Below, in pieces: positions 1-8,839 of a stretch of DNA of 35,599 bases. The stretch is taken from positions 1 to 35,599 of the forward strand of contig CAYJSJ010000012.1 in assembly GCA_964373065.1 (NCBI GenBank), given 5' to 3'. This DNA is from CAYJSJ01 sp964373065. Lineage in GTDB: Bacteria; Patescibacteriota; Gracilibacteria; Peribacterales; Peribacteraceae. Below the pieces are notes generated by a model. The model had not been told where the DNA came from. It made no database searches and worked only from the letters and a program-made list of their open reading frames with translations. The translations under genes and the position numbers were made by a program. The first letter of the stretch is position 1; the number at the start of each line of letters is the position of its first letter.

Positions 1-1
1 G

Positions 2-65
2 GGGAAGTGGGGAACTAGGGAAGTGGGGAACTAGGGAAGTGGGGAACTAGGGAAGTGGGGAACTA
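2..65. repeat. 16-nt G-rich tandem repeat, 4 copies
   Basis: Four perfect copies of GGGAAGTGGGGAACTA, followed by a decayed fifth (GGGAAGGGAAATGG). The array begins at the window edge and probably continues outside it. The last copy supplies the TAG stop codon of the minus-strand tsaC gene. The unit differs at only two positions from the 16-nt unit at 21242-21278 (GGGAAATGGGGAAATA in the same orientation), so the two arrays belong to one family built from 8-nt GGGAANTR words. The G-runs could form G-quadruplexes. Confidence 0.95.
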
Positions 66-680
66 GGGAAGGGAAATGGTTCCTGTACGGAGAACGTTCA
101 AAACTCCACTCGATACATCGACAACGGTGGATGCATCGATATGCGGGAGGGGGCCATCATCGAGTACCAGATCGGGGACATCGGTCGCACCATCATATTG
201 ATCTAAAATGTCTTCCACCGCGTAGGGATTTGGGTTTCCGTGCACATTGGCGGAGGTCGTGGAGATCGGCGCTCCGAATGCAGTTACGAGTTTTATCGCA
301 GTCGGGTGGGAGGAGAGGCGGAGACCTATATTGGGGATTGGGGATTGGGGATTGGGGATTGGGGAAAGATGGTGTGGAGCGTCCATCCGGAGCTTTAGGA
401 TTATCGTGAGGGGGCCTGGAAGGTGGTTCTGTGCGAGTTTTTCTGCGAGCGCATTCCATTCTAGGTACAGCTTTGCCTGAACCATCGACGCAAAGAGCGC
501 GCTTACAGGCTGGGTTGCTGGGCGCCGTTTAACGGCAAAGAGACGCTCAACTACTTTGGGATTGGTAAGATCGCAGGCGAGGCCATAGCACGTTTCTGTG
601 GCATGGGCGACGACGCCTCCCTTCCTCAATACTTCGATCGCTTGGTTGATGCCGTCTTTTGAAGCGGGGAGAACCTTCAT
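63..680 (-). CDS. tsaC: L-threonylcarbamoyladenylate synthase (TsaC/Sua5/YrdC family)
   Basis: Makes threonylcarbamoyl-AMP from threonine, bicarbonate and ATP, the first step of t6A37 tRNA modification in the cytoplasm. YrdC-fold marks are visible in the 205-residue product: G-G-V-V-A-H-A-T-E-T-C-Y-G-L near residue 22, the KRRP motif (residues 51-54, usually KxRp), and STTSAN with its substrate-binding SxN near residue 143. The length suits the short TsaC form without the Sua5 C-terminal domain. I start at the ATG at 680 (MKVLPASKDG) rather than further upstream because the family begins there and the upstream residues are encoded by repeat-like spacer. A heptanucleotide repeat (331-365) adds a PIPNPQ-type low-complexity loop before the GLRLSSHP motif, and the stop codon lies inside another repeat. 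The partner gene tsaB is at 23.5 kb. Confidence 0.92.
   Translation of the reverse strand: MKVLPASKDGINQAIEVLRKGGVVAHATETCYGLACDLTNPKVVERLFAVKRRPATQPVSALFASMVQAKLYLEWNALAEKLAQNHLPGPLTIILKLRMDAPHHLSPIPNPQSPIPNIGLRLSSHPTAIKLVTAFGAPISTTSANVHGNPNPYAVEDILDQYDGATDVPDLVLDDGPLPHIDASTVVDVSSGVLNVLRTGTISLP
331..365. repeat. Heptanucleotide repeat (TTGGGGA)5 inside tsaC
   Basis: Five perfect 7-nt units. On the minus strand they encode SPIPNPQSPIPN, an extra loop in the YrdC fold. Three units make 21 nt (7 codons), so the array is translated as a 7-residue periodic peptide. The reading frame continues normally on both sides. Four or more GGGG runs on the plus strand make it a strong G-quadruplex candidate. 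Confidence 0.95.
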
Positions 681-767
681 GGGACTTGGGATTAGTATTG
701 AGGGATTGGGGCGAAATGCAAGAAAACTTATCCTAACTATGCCTACGGCAGGCAAACCCTATCCCTA

Positions 768-3700
768 TTACGGAGCTGTCGTCACTTCATACAGCGCCTT
801 CACTTCTTCGATCTTCTTCTCCAGCACGATGGACATATTGACCGTGAGCGGCAGGGGGATAATTTGTCCGCCAATGTTCAGCTGTACTTTTTCTTTGCCG
901 GGGTAGGTCTCCAGTGTCTTTTTTATATCGAGGAGCATTTTCTTCGGCGCACGGGCAGGGAGTTCGATCGTATGTACATATATACGCGGATCGGTAGCCT
1001 GCGCTTCCGGCGCGTCGCTTGTGGCAGTCAGTAAGCCGCTGGTCGTCATGTCCAGTGCCGCGTCGATGTTCATGCCTTCTACGATCCAGCTACCCAGAGG
1101 TCCTAGGATTTCCTCCGACGCGTCGCTTTCTTGCACATGCACGGTTTCTCCCACGATGATATTTCCTTCCTCATCGAGGGCTTCCACTTTATCTTCTTCT
1201 ACCAGAACCGTACGTGTGATTGTGAGGCCCCGTTTTGCTTCCTCTTCATCGAAGAAATTCTCTCGCTTTGCGCTTTCAATCATGCGATTAAGGCTCGCCT
1301 TCTTCACGGCATCTGCACGCAGCTGCAGTCCACCGCCGCGGTGGTCGAGGATTCCTCCTACTACGAGCACGGTATCCGGTAATTCCAAGTATTCCGCCGC
1401 GTCTGCATAGGTACGCGGGAAGAGAGTCACCTCTATTTTACCGGTCGGATCTTCCAGGAGCACGATTCCCATAGTTTCCCCTTTCTTGGTCGTTATTTTT
1501 TTGACGCTCTCCACGATGCCCGCGAGGGTGATCTTTTTCCCAACGTCCTTCATGGTCAGATTTCTGCTGAGCTGAGCTTTCTTGCCAATATACTTACTGA
1601 GGCCGGCAAGCGGATGGCTGGAGACGTAGAGTCCGAGGGTTTCCTTCTCCCACTGCAGCTTCTGCTGCAGTGTCGCTTCGGGGGTTTCGGGGAACTCGAT
1701 CTCCGCCGAACCGTCTTGTTCCATATGTGCAAAAAGATCGGTTTGCTGGCTGCTTACCGTGCCGATGGATTTTGCGAAATCTACGATTTTGTCGTAGTGC
1801 TCCACGACCCTCCGGCGTTCGCAGAGCGAATCGAGCGCTCCGGATTTTGCGAGCGCTTCCAGCGTCTTTTTATTGAGAATCTTCCCCGGGATGCGCTTAG
1901 CGAAGTCTTCGATGCCCGTAAATTTTCCGCCTTCGGTGCGCGCAGCGATGATTTGAAGCACAGAACTGTCGCCGATGCCTTTGATAGCCGTCAGCCCGAA
2001 GCGTATAGCACTCGCTCCCTTCGGCTCCTTTGGCGGAAGGGCGGTGAAGTGCCTCAAGGATTCATTGATGTCCGGCGGCAAAACCTCTATGCCCATAGAG
2101 CGGCACTCTTCGATCTCTATCATCACGCGGTCGGTGCGCTGGGAATCCGCGGAGAGAAGGGCGGCCATGAATTCCGTCGGGTAATTGGCCTTCAGATAGG
2201 CGGTCTCGTATGCCACACGGGCGTAACCCGCTGCGTGAGATTTATTAAATCCGTATCCGGCGAATGGGGTGACGACATCGTCGAAAATTTTCTCTGCTAA
2301 TTTCTTTTCATATCCTTTCTGTATGGCGCCTGCGACAAAATTTTCCCGCTGCGCGTCAAGCTCGGACTTGATCTTCTTTCCGATTGCCTTTCGGAGGATA
2401 TCCGCTTGCCCCAGGGAATAGCCGGCGAAGGCTTGAGCGATCTGCAGAATTTGCTCTTGGTAAATACCGATGCCGTAGGTCGGCTCCAAGATGGGCTTGA
2501 GGTCATCATGGATGAATTTGACGTCTTCTTTCCCGTGTTTTCGTTTGATGTAGCTGGGGATCCACTCCATAGGTCCCGGGCGGTACAGCGATACCATCGC
2601 CACGATGTCACTGAATTCCGTTGGCTTCAATTCCTTGAGGTAGCGACGCATGCCCCCCGATTCCAATTGGAAGACACCGGTGGTGTCCCCGCGTTGCAGC
2701 AGCTTGAAGGTCTGCTTGTCATTCAGAGGAATAGCTTCGATTGCTATTGTTTCATCATTCGTCCGTCCGATGATTTCGAGGGTCGTTTGGATGACTGTGA
2801 GGTTCATAAGACCGAGGAAGTCCATCTTGAGCAGGCCTAGTGCCTCTAGAGGCTTCGCGGAGGTTTGTGTGATGATGGTGGTATCGTCCTTCGGTGCGCG
2901 TTGGAGGGCGGTGTAGCGAACGGTGGGTTCTTCCGTAATGATGACACCGCACGCGTGGACGGAAACATGGCGCGCCTTTCCTTCCAGTTTTAACGCAATA
3001 TCGATGATTTTGCGATACGTTTCGTTGGATGAGTAGACAGCGTTGAGTTCCGGCGTTTCTAGTGCTTCTCTGAGCGTTGTTCCGGAGCGCTCCGGGATCA
3101 GCTTGGCAAGCGAGTTCATTTCCAAAAAAGGCACACCGTAGGCACGTCCGACATCCTTCACTGCGGCACGCGCTGCCAGTGTTCCGAATGTGCAGATCTG
3201 CACCACCTTGTCTGCGCCGTATTTGTCGCGGACATACCCGAGGACTTCGTCTCTGCGATTATCGGCAAAGTCGATATCGATATCGGGCAGGGAGATACGT
3301 TCCGGATTCAGAAACCGCTCAAAAAGTAGTCCATGCTCCATGGGATCGAGTGCGGTGATCCCGAGGCAGAAGCTCACGAGCGATCCCGCTGCGGAGCCAC
3401 GGCCCGGCCCCACGGTAATTCCCCGCCGCTTCGCTTCGTTCACGAAATCTGCGACGATCAAAAAGTATCCGGAAAATCCCATTTTCTCGATGACGCCAAG
3501 TTCATACTCCAGACGTTCCGTGTATTCGTTCTTCGGGTTTGGATAGCGGGACGCAAAGCCACGTTCGCATTCACTGCGCAGATGCTCCGGTTCCGTGCGC
3601 CCAGCAGGCGTCGGAAAGATGGGAATGTGGTATGTGCCGAAATCCAATTCGACTGTGCAGCGATTCGCTATAATCTTGGTGTTCTCCAGCGCCTCGGGGA

Positions 3701-4481
3701 CATGCGCGAAGGCTTTCTGTAGATCTTCAAACTGTCGCATGGAAAAATCACTTCCCTGCATGCTGAATCTACTTGGGTCATCGACACGTGTGTTCTTCTG
3801 TATGCACAGGAGTACGTCGTGGGCTTCTGCATCGCGCGGCCTGCAGTAGTGGCTGTTGCAGGTCGCGACGAGGGGGACACCAAGTTCCTTGCCCCAGTGG
3901 ATGAGCTGCTGGTTGATCTCCGCCTGCCCCGTGACATTCGGGAGATCCATGAGTTCGAAGTAGAGGTTTTCCTTACCAAAGAAGCTCCGGTACTTCTCTG
4001 TGAGCTCCCGGATGCGCTCGCCGTCCTCTGCGAGCGCTGCTTGGGGGATGGCACCGCTGAGAGGCCCCGTGAAAGCGATGAGTCCTTTCCCATATTCGCG
4101 CAGGAGATCGTCGTCTACCCGAGGTTTGTAGTACATTCCTTCGAGAGCGGCTTTCGTTGCGAGCTCCAGAAGGTTTTCGTAGCCTTCCTGCGTTTCGGCG
4201 AGGAGGACGATCGGGTACCGCCGCGTATCTGTTCCACTTTCTTTGTCATGGCGGCTTCGCACGGCGATGTACATTTCTATGCCGAGGATGGGCTTCATGT
4301 CATGTTTTTTTGCCGCCGTGTAAAACTCTATGAGACCGTAGGCAAATCCTTTGTCTGTGAGCCCCACTGCTCGTTGCCCGAGTTCCTTGGCTCTGAGCAC
4401 TACCTCCTCGGGGTTCGGGAGCGCCTCTAAGAGTGAATAGGTGGAATGGCAGTGCAGGTGGACGAAATCCTCAGGTAGCAT
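768..4481 (-). CDS. dnaE: DNA polymerase III alpha subunit
   Basis: Replicative 5'-3' polymerase, 1237 residues, a normal length for DnaE1. Domains in order: PHP domain from residue 5 (HLHCHSTYS, then GLTDKGFAYG and GIEMY); palm with LPDIDIDF near residues 398-405, carrying two catalytic aspartates; the third aspartate in KMDFLGL near 554; fingers and tandem HhH region (GLTAIKGIGDSS) near 825; OB fold (ITLAGIVESVKK...LLEDPTGKIEVTLF) near 975-1030; and a C-terminal tail with GGQIIPLPLTV. The PHP HxH pair is kept, but the usual TDHG motif reads TDKG, so a fully active metal site is doubtful. The gene begins 18 nt after the stop of the secreted-protein operon and appears to have its own -10 in that gap. 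No Shine-Dalgarno is present on the coding strand; the AGGAGGT beside the start is on the opposite strand. Confidence 0.97.
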   Translation of the reverse strand: MLPEDFVHLHCHSTYSLLEALPNPEEVVLRAKELGQRAVGLTDKGFAYGLIEFYTAAKKHDMKPILGIEMYIAVRSRHDKESGTDTRRYPIVLLAETQEGYENLLELATKAALEGMYYKPRVDDDLLREYGKGLIAFTGPLSGAIPQAALAEDGERIRELTEKYRSFFGKENLYFELMDLPNVTGQAEINQQLIHWGKELGVPLVATCNSHYCRPRDAEAHDVLLCIQKNTRVDDPSRFSMQGSDFSMRQFEDLQKAFAHVPEALENTKIIANRCTVELDFGTYHIPIFPTPAGRTEPEHLRSECERGFASRYPNPKNEYTERLEYELGVIEKMGFSGYFLIVADFVNEAKRRGITVGPGRGSAAGSLVSFCLGITALDPMEHGLLFERFLNPERISLPDIDIDFADNRRDEVLGYVRDKYGADKVVQICTFGTLAARAAVKDVGRAYGVPFLEMNSLAKLIPERSGTTLREALETPELNAVYSSNETYRKIIDIALKLEGKARHVSVHACGVIITEEPTVRYTALQRAPKDDTTIITQTSAKPLEALGLLKMDFLGLMNLTVIQTTLEIIGRTNDETIAIEAIPLNDKQTFKLLQRGDTTGVFQLESGGMRRYLKELKPTEFSDIVAMVSLYRPGPMEWIPSYIKRKHGKEDVKFIHDDLKPILEPTYGIGIYQEQILQIAQAFAGYSLGQADILRKAIGKKIKSELDAQRENFVAGAIQKGYEKKLAEKIFDDVVTPFAGYGFNKSHAAGYARVAYETAYLKANYPTEFMAALLSADSQRTDRVMIEIEECRSMGIEVLPPDINESLRHFTALPPKEPKGASAIRFGLTAIKGIGDSSVLQIIAARTEGGKFTGIEDFAKRIPGKILNKKTLEALAKSGALDSLCERRRVVEHYDKIVDFAKSIGTVSSQQTDLFAHMEQDGSAEIEFPETPEATLQQKLQWEKETLGLYVSSHPLAGLSKYIGKKAQLSRNLTMKDVGKKITLAGIVESVKKITTKKGETMGIVLLEDPTGKIEVTLFPRTYADAAEYLELPDTVLVVGGILDHRGGGLQLRADAVKKASLNRMIESAKRENFFDEEEAKRGLTITRTVLVEEDKVEALDEEGNIIVGETVHVQESDASEEILGPLGSWIVEGMNIDAALDMTTSGLLTATSDAPEAQATDPRIYVHTIELPARAPKKMLLDIKKTLETYPGKEKVQLNIGGQIIPLPLTVNMSIVLEKKIEEVKALYEVTTAP

Positions 4482-4487
4482 AGGAGG

Positions 4488-4493
4488 TGTATA
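4488..4493 (-). promoter_or_regulatory. Putative -10 element of dnaE (TATACA)
   Basis: TATACA ends exactly 6 nt before the dnaE ATG, in the 18-nt gap after the upstream operon. An upstream TGC two bases before the hexamer resembles an extended -10. Transcription would start at or within a base or two of the ATG, giving a leaderless mRNA. Inferred from position and sequence only. Confidence 0.45.
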
Positions 4494-4499
4494 GTAGCA

Positions 4500-6212
4500 C
4501 TACAACTTCTTCACTGCATCCAGACAGAGTTCCCACGAAGGCGTCCCGGTCGCCTCCCCGTTGCTCGGTACCCGGAACCTGCCGGAAGCATAGGGGAAAC
4601 ATTCATCGGTGGAGAGTATTTTCAGAATCGTTTCCAGGCGTTCGTTGCACGGTCGGTACATGCAAGACATTCTGAGGAAATAGGCGTAGTTTCTGGCGAA
4701 TTTTCGGAGGCCTTCACCGGGAGTGCTCACCAAGGAAACAGCACTTTGCATTGCCGGGCGAATAGGGGAGAGAACATCCTGCACCTGCAGTGCAGCATCC
4801 TGCACCTTCGGAAGGAGGCTTGCCTCTTGCACTGCCTGACGAACGGAGAACGTACTCCAGAGATCCCGCATGATGTTCCGTGGATGCTGAAGAAGTTTCA
4901 GCGAATCCACTTCACGTTTTACTGCGGCTTTACGGTCTTTCTCTAGGAAGAATTCGTCGGGATTTTTGAAATAGGAGGGGAATTCACGTTTCTTGGCCCA
5001 CTCTGTTTGCATGCGGAGAAACTCTTTCCAAATTGCCAAATGGTCTTTACGGAAAAAGAACGCGCCGCGTGCCGGAATCACCGTCCACTGCAGAGACGGT
5101 CGCAGCAGCGGCGTCAGCGTTCCCTGGACACCGCTGTTTTCCTCTTCACCCGGAGACGGGGGGAGAGACGAGCGCTCTTCAGGAGTGAGGTCGGCAGAGC
5201 ATCCGAAGACTCTGCGGTGCTCTATGGCATCGGTTGTCACTTCACCGAATTTTGCCAGGCGTTGCCGCTGCTCGGAGGTGAGGAGGGTTTCTTCCGTTAC
5301 GGAGTCCATCCTCAGCGTCGTCGATTTGAGTGAGGCAATATCCTCCACAAATTCATCGTGTGTGTTGATGAGCTCGTCAAAGCCTTCTATCTCTTTGGCG
5401 ACGCCCGAATTTCCACTCAGTTTTTCTCCAATCGTATGGAGTACGGTGGCATCGCACCCGAACCCCGCAGTACCTGCGGCGAGGTAATCGGAATCGAACG
5501 GACACTGCTCAATGTATTTCGGTCGCGGATTTCCGTCGTCTGCATAGAAACATACGCTCTCTGCAAGGCACGCCTCGCGTGTGGGAAAGAAGGAAAAACC
5601 GCCGACCCCTTGCGGTGCCACCTTCGTACACTGCTCTCCGGTTTGAACGCTGCAGGTCATGGTGTCCGGGACGCAGCACCACCCCTGGAACGGAGCGTCA
5701 AATTCACGGTAGTACGGCCAGAGAGTATCCACATATGTGGGATCCAAGCCCCCTTGAACAAGGTGGCGGTAGCGGTCATTCAGAAACACCGCGAGCTCCT
5801 TGAGTTTTCGAATCGCTCCGGGAGATTTGCGCTCATATGCATCATTCATTTCACAGCGGATCTCCTCCATTTTCGCTTCCAGAATCGCCAGATCCGTGTG
5901 CAGACAGGTGCTGATATTGGTCAGGTCTTTGCTGAATTCGACGGAGCGCAGATCGGTATCTACAAGCATGTACATCACGGATTCCACCGAACGCAGAAAG
6001 TGCATGCCCGCAAGATCGAATACCGCACCGAATATGTCTTCCGCCTTGGCGTTTTCCAGTCCGCTATTCACGCGTTCGACGGTTTTTCTAGCGTATTCGC
6101 CCACCGGTGTCATGGTAGAAAGCGGAGAAGACGCAGCGCCGATATGACACGAGGCCTGGGCTCCGGTGGGGGCCAAAAGCAGCATGCCGATGGCAAAGAT
6201 GATCCGTATCAT
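4500..6212 (-). CDS. Secreted cysteine-containing protein of unknown function (operon gene 5)
   Basis: I do not recognise this family. The 570-residue product starts with a clear signal peptide (MIRIIFAIGMLLLAPTGAQA), and no other membrane segment is evident. It contains 16 cysteines, an even number as expected for disulfides in an extracytoplasmic protein, several in closely spaced pairs (GWCCVP; CPFDSDYLAAGTAGFGCD). The C-terminal third is helical in character and ends with a four-cysteine cluster (MSCMYRPC...DECFPY...ELCLD). Its ATG overlaps the stop of the upstream gene as ATGA, so translation is probably coupled. The signal peptide is nearly the same as that of the gene just upstream (both start MIRI-F-IG-LLL), suggesting shared ancestry of their 5' ends. 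It is the last gene of the five-gene unit. Confidence 0.85.
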   Translation of the reverse strand: MIRIIFAIGMLLLAPTGAQASCHIGAASSPLSTMTPVGEYARKTVERVNSGLENAKAEDIFGAVFDLAGMHFLRSVESVMYMLVDTDLRSVEFSKDLTNISTCLHTDLAILEAKMEEIRCEMNDAYERKSPGAIRKLKELAVFLNDRYRHLVQGGLDPTYVDTLWPYYREFDAPFQGWCCVPDTMTCSVQTGEQCTKVAPQGVGGFSFFPTREACLAESVCFYADDGNPRPKYIEQCPFDSDYLAAGTAGFGCDATVLHTIGEKLSGNSGVAKEIEGFDELINTHDEFVEDIASLKSTTLRMDSVTEETLLTSEQRQRLAKFGEVTTDAIEHRRVFGCSADLTPEERSSLPPSPGEEENSGVQGTLTPLLRPSLQWTVIPARGAFFFRKDHLAIWKEFLRMQTEWAKKREFPSYFKNPDEFFLEKDRKAAVKREVDSLKLLQHPRNIMRDLWSTFSVRQAVQEASLLPKVQDAALQVQDVLSPIRPAMQSAVSLVSTPGEGLRKFARNYAYFLRMSCMYRPCNERLETILKILSTDECFPYASGRFRVPSNGEATGTPSWELCLDAVKKL

Positions 6213-8839
6213 TGGCTTCTTTGGAGTGTGCTGCAGAACAATGGATTAGCGGTATATCGTGGACACATCGTGGTGGGAAACTGCAGTTCACCCACGCGGG
6301 AAAGGATGCGTTGCAGCGATCCCAGAAGATCTGCAAAGTTGCCGGCGGCCGGACGGAGGTACTGCGTGAGCATGTCTGTCGCCACCCGAGAACCTATGGC
6401 CGAGGCTGCGCTTTCTATACTGAAGCCGGTCTCGTCGAGCTTCTTGCCTTGGCTTGCAATATCCAAGGCACTTTCTATAAGAGAGAGCGGCGGGAGGCCG
6501 ATGCGGATCGCCGGATCGAAGGCGCAAAGAATAGGCGGCGAGAGTGAGGGGAGACCGTTTAATTGGCAGAGTGCCTTGTCGAGTTCCTGCATGAGGAGTG
6601 CCGGCCTGTAGAGCGGGAGTTTCGGACCGGTGAGTGCAGGTGGGACTTCGAACCGGCCGAGGTTCGGATCCGTCAGCACGCACGCATCCCAAGGAAAATC
6701 TTCATCGATGGTCGTCACCCCCATACGGCCAGGAATGATGCGAGACCACTCGAACGATTCCTCTAAGCATTGGCCGGTGAAGCAGAGGTTATTGCCGACG
6801 GTGTTTTGGTACTGGGATGGACATCCCGGTCGACACACAAGAGGCAGGGAGTTATACATCGCTTGTATGCGAGGGTTTTTGATGGATTCGGAACAAGTGA
6901 GCGGAAGATTGAGTGTTCTCCCCGGGGCAACCAAAGCATCGTCGATGGCGTCGGCGATGCTCTCCGGGTCGACTCCATCATTGGTGCAGACATAGTCATC
7001 ATCATTAGGATTGTCATCGTGAGCGGCGCATCCGATGTTTGCAAACGCACCGGCGCATTGATCGATCGATATGCCCGCCTGTTCCAGAATGCCGTCGCCT
7101 GCCATCAGTGTGCATTGTGCAAAAGATGCAGGACGTTCCGCCGCGCAACATGCAGCGGGGTCCTTTTTTTCGGGGTCGATGGCACCTGTGCGCTTCTGCG
7201 TATCGTACGCCGATTCGTTGCATGCCTGCTGCGCCCGCACAAGCTCGCGCACGAGCGTGTAATAGGTTTTTCCCGCGGCATCGGAAATGTTTGGCAGGCA
7301 AATTTCTATGACGCCGTTTTTACGTCTGTACGATGACGGACGATCGGGATCGCATTGATCGCTGCACACAACGTCGATGGCGCAAGCGGCACAGGCGTTT
7401 GGAAGCATGTCCGGCTGCCTTTCCGGCGTATCTTCCACTAAATTTTCCTGCACTGTTTCTCTCCATCCTCCTCTGCCGCAGATATCGGGACCGGAGGTAG
7501 TGCGATCGATGTCGTCTTTGAACCGTTCCGGTTGGCAGCGCGTAAGCACGATGCCATTGGTGCCCGCTTCTGCAAGCTGCTGACGTTCGGGGTCTGTAAG
7601 ATCGCAGGATTCCCGCACGACACTGCGGCAGAGGTAGCCGCGCTTCCCGAAAGGATGTGAGCAGATTCCCTCCGTTTCCCCCGGTTCCTCTATGACAGAA
7701 TTCCTTCGCATATTCTCCTCGAAATCTTCCTCAGATGCACCGGGGCTTCCTTCCCCGGCAACCGATACACCGAGGTGCGGTTGCTCTGAACGCAGCCCTG
7801 CTCCTACCTTGCTTGGGTACATGCCCCCGCGGACGATCATGTCTTTGTAGGTGTCGTAACAGGTACGTATGGCCGTGCCCGCTTCGACGCAATCATCGAA
7901 TTCCGGAGGCGTGAGAGCGTCCTGTACGGGATCGAGGGGAATGAAGGACTGCAATCCAACATCGTCACTGCGCATCCATACGTAGATATTTCTTTTTGTA
8001 TCGAAATAGGAAGGAAAGAGAACTTCTCCGATGTCGCCTGTTTCTCCAATGTCCGTCCTGAGAAGATTGAGGAGCACATCCATCTTCTCTTCCAGAGCGC
8101 ACGAACGTTTCGAACGTCGCTGCTCTGCCTCCTCACAATCACCTTCACGGGCGATGACAGTTGAAACGCCGTGGCGGTAGCGCCAAAGAGCGGCTGTCAT
8201 TTCCGTAGTGTCTTCCTTCTTGTTCCACGTACGCTTCATTGCAAAAAGCATGTCTATGATTTCCTCCGCCGTTAGTTCGATGGCATCCTGCTTTCCCTCC
8301 GGCCACGGGCGTGCTCTTGTGAGCGACTGGACGATCGGGGTCACGTACGGGTCATTGGCGGCACTCCAGAGATGGGCGATGCTTGCGATTTTGCCTATAA
8401 TATTGACCGACTTTCCGGGGTACCCGTCGATGCCGTTCTCGTAACCCGATGCGATGGACTGCAGATCACGTCCGAGTTTTCTATGCCAGAGAGTGCGCTT
8501 CACTATCTGCTGCAAAACGTTTTGTACTTGGAAACAGGTGGCAAAATCATTCTTCCTATCCTTCTGGTCGGCGCAGATCTGCCACGGCAGCGCAAGAAGT
8601 GCGCTATCTATGTACTCTTCCTTCTCCATTTCAAACTCGACGGTCGTACCCTCCTCCGTGGAGGTGAGCACAGGGTGATCGTAGTACACGCCGAGGGCGA
8701 AGCGTTGTAGCGGAAGTTCCGTTTCTTTGGTTTGCGATTCCAGTTCCACGGCGTGCTTGATTTTCAGGTACAGCGTTTCCTCCTGTGCGTATGCCACAGG
8801 GAGGAGGAGGGAGCCGATGAGGAAGAGAATACGTATCAT
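6209..8839 (-). CDS. Large secreted cysteine-rich protein of unknown function (operon gene 4)
   Basis: Family not recognised. The product is 876 residues from the ATG at 8839, chosen because it opens with a signal peptide (MIRILFLIGSLLLPVAYAQ) and sits in a TAATG stop/start overlap with the previous gene; upstream in-frame codons lie inside that gene. About 33 cysteines are spread over the chain and are densest in the middle (NACAACAIDVVCSDQC; AACCAAE) and near CRPGCPS and CFTGQC. This suggests several disulfide-bonded or metal-binding modules outside the membrane. No transmembrane segment is seen after the signal peptide. The C-terminus has an amphipathic stretch (LLGSLQRILSRVG). The ATGA overlap with the next gene implies a fixed-stoichiometry complex or a shared secretion route, which is inference. 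Confidence 0.85.
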   Translation of the reverse strand: MIRILFLIGSLLLPVAYAQEETLYLKIKHAVELESQTKETELPLQRFALGVYYDHPVLTSTEEGTTVEFEMEKEEYIDSALLALPWQICADQKDRKNDFATCFQVQNVLQQIVKRTLWHRKLGRDLQSIASGYENGIDGYPGKSVNIIGKIASIAHLWSAANDPYVTPIVQSLTRARPWPEGKQDAIELTAEEIIDMLFAMKRTWNKKEDTTEMTAALWRYRHGVSTVIAREGDCEEAEQRRSKRSCALEEKMDVLLNLLRTDIGETGDIGEVLFPSYFDTKRNIYVWMRSDDVGLQSFIPLDPVQDALTPPEFDDCVEAGTAIRTCYDTYKDMIVRGGMYPSKVGAGLRSEQPHLGVSVAGEGSPGASEEDFEENMRRNSVIEEPGETEGICSHPFGKRGYLCRSVVRESCDLTDPERQQLAEAGTNGIVLTRCQPERFKDDIDRTTSGPDICGRGGWRETVQENLVEDTPERQPDMLPNACAACAIDVVCSDQCDPDRPSSYRRKNGVIEICLPNISDAAGKTYYTLVRELVRAQQACNESAYDTQKRTGAIDPEKKDPAACCAAERPASFAQCTLMAGDGILEQAGISIDQCAGAFANIGCAAHDDNPNDDDYVCTNDGVDPESIADAIDDALVAPGRTLNLPLTCSESIKNPRIQAMYNSLPLVCRPGCPSQYQNTVGNNLCFTGQCLEESFEWSRIIPGRMGVTTIDEDFPWDACVLTDPNLGRFEVPPALTGPKLPLYRPALLMQELDKALCQLNGLPSLSPPILCAFDPAIRIGLPPLSLIESALDIASQGKKLDETGFSIESAASAIGSRVATDMLTQYLRPAAGNFADLLGSLQRILSRVGELQFPTTMCPRYTANPLFCSTLQRSQ

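Noticed and set aside
1614..4430. Plus-strand frames opposite dnaE (for example 228 and 203 residues)
   Set aside because: dnaE motifs are continuous on the minus strand, and the plus-strand frames show no start context or known domain.
4482..4488. AGGAGGT next to the dnaE start as a Shine-Dalgarno
   Set aside because: It is on the plus strand; dnaE is on the minus strand, where the same bases read ACCTCCT. It cannot serve dnaE.
5358..6611. 417-residue plus-strand open frame opposite the secreted-protein operon
   Set aside because: It spans the ATGA junction of two minus-strand genes with signal peptides, has no recognisable motif and an odd composition. It is a high-GC antisense shadow.
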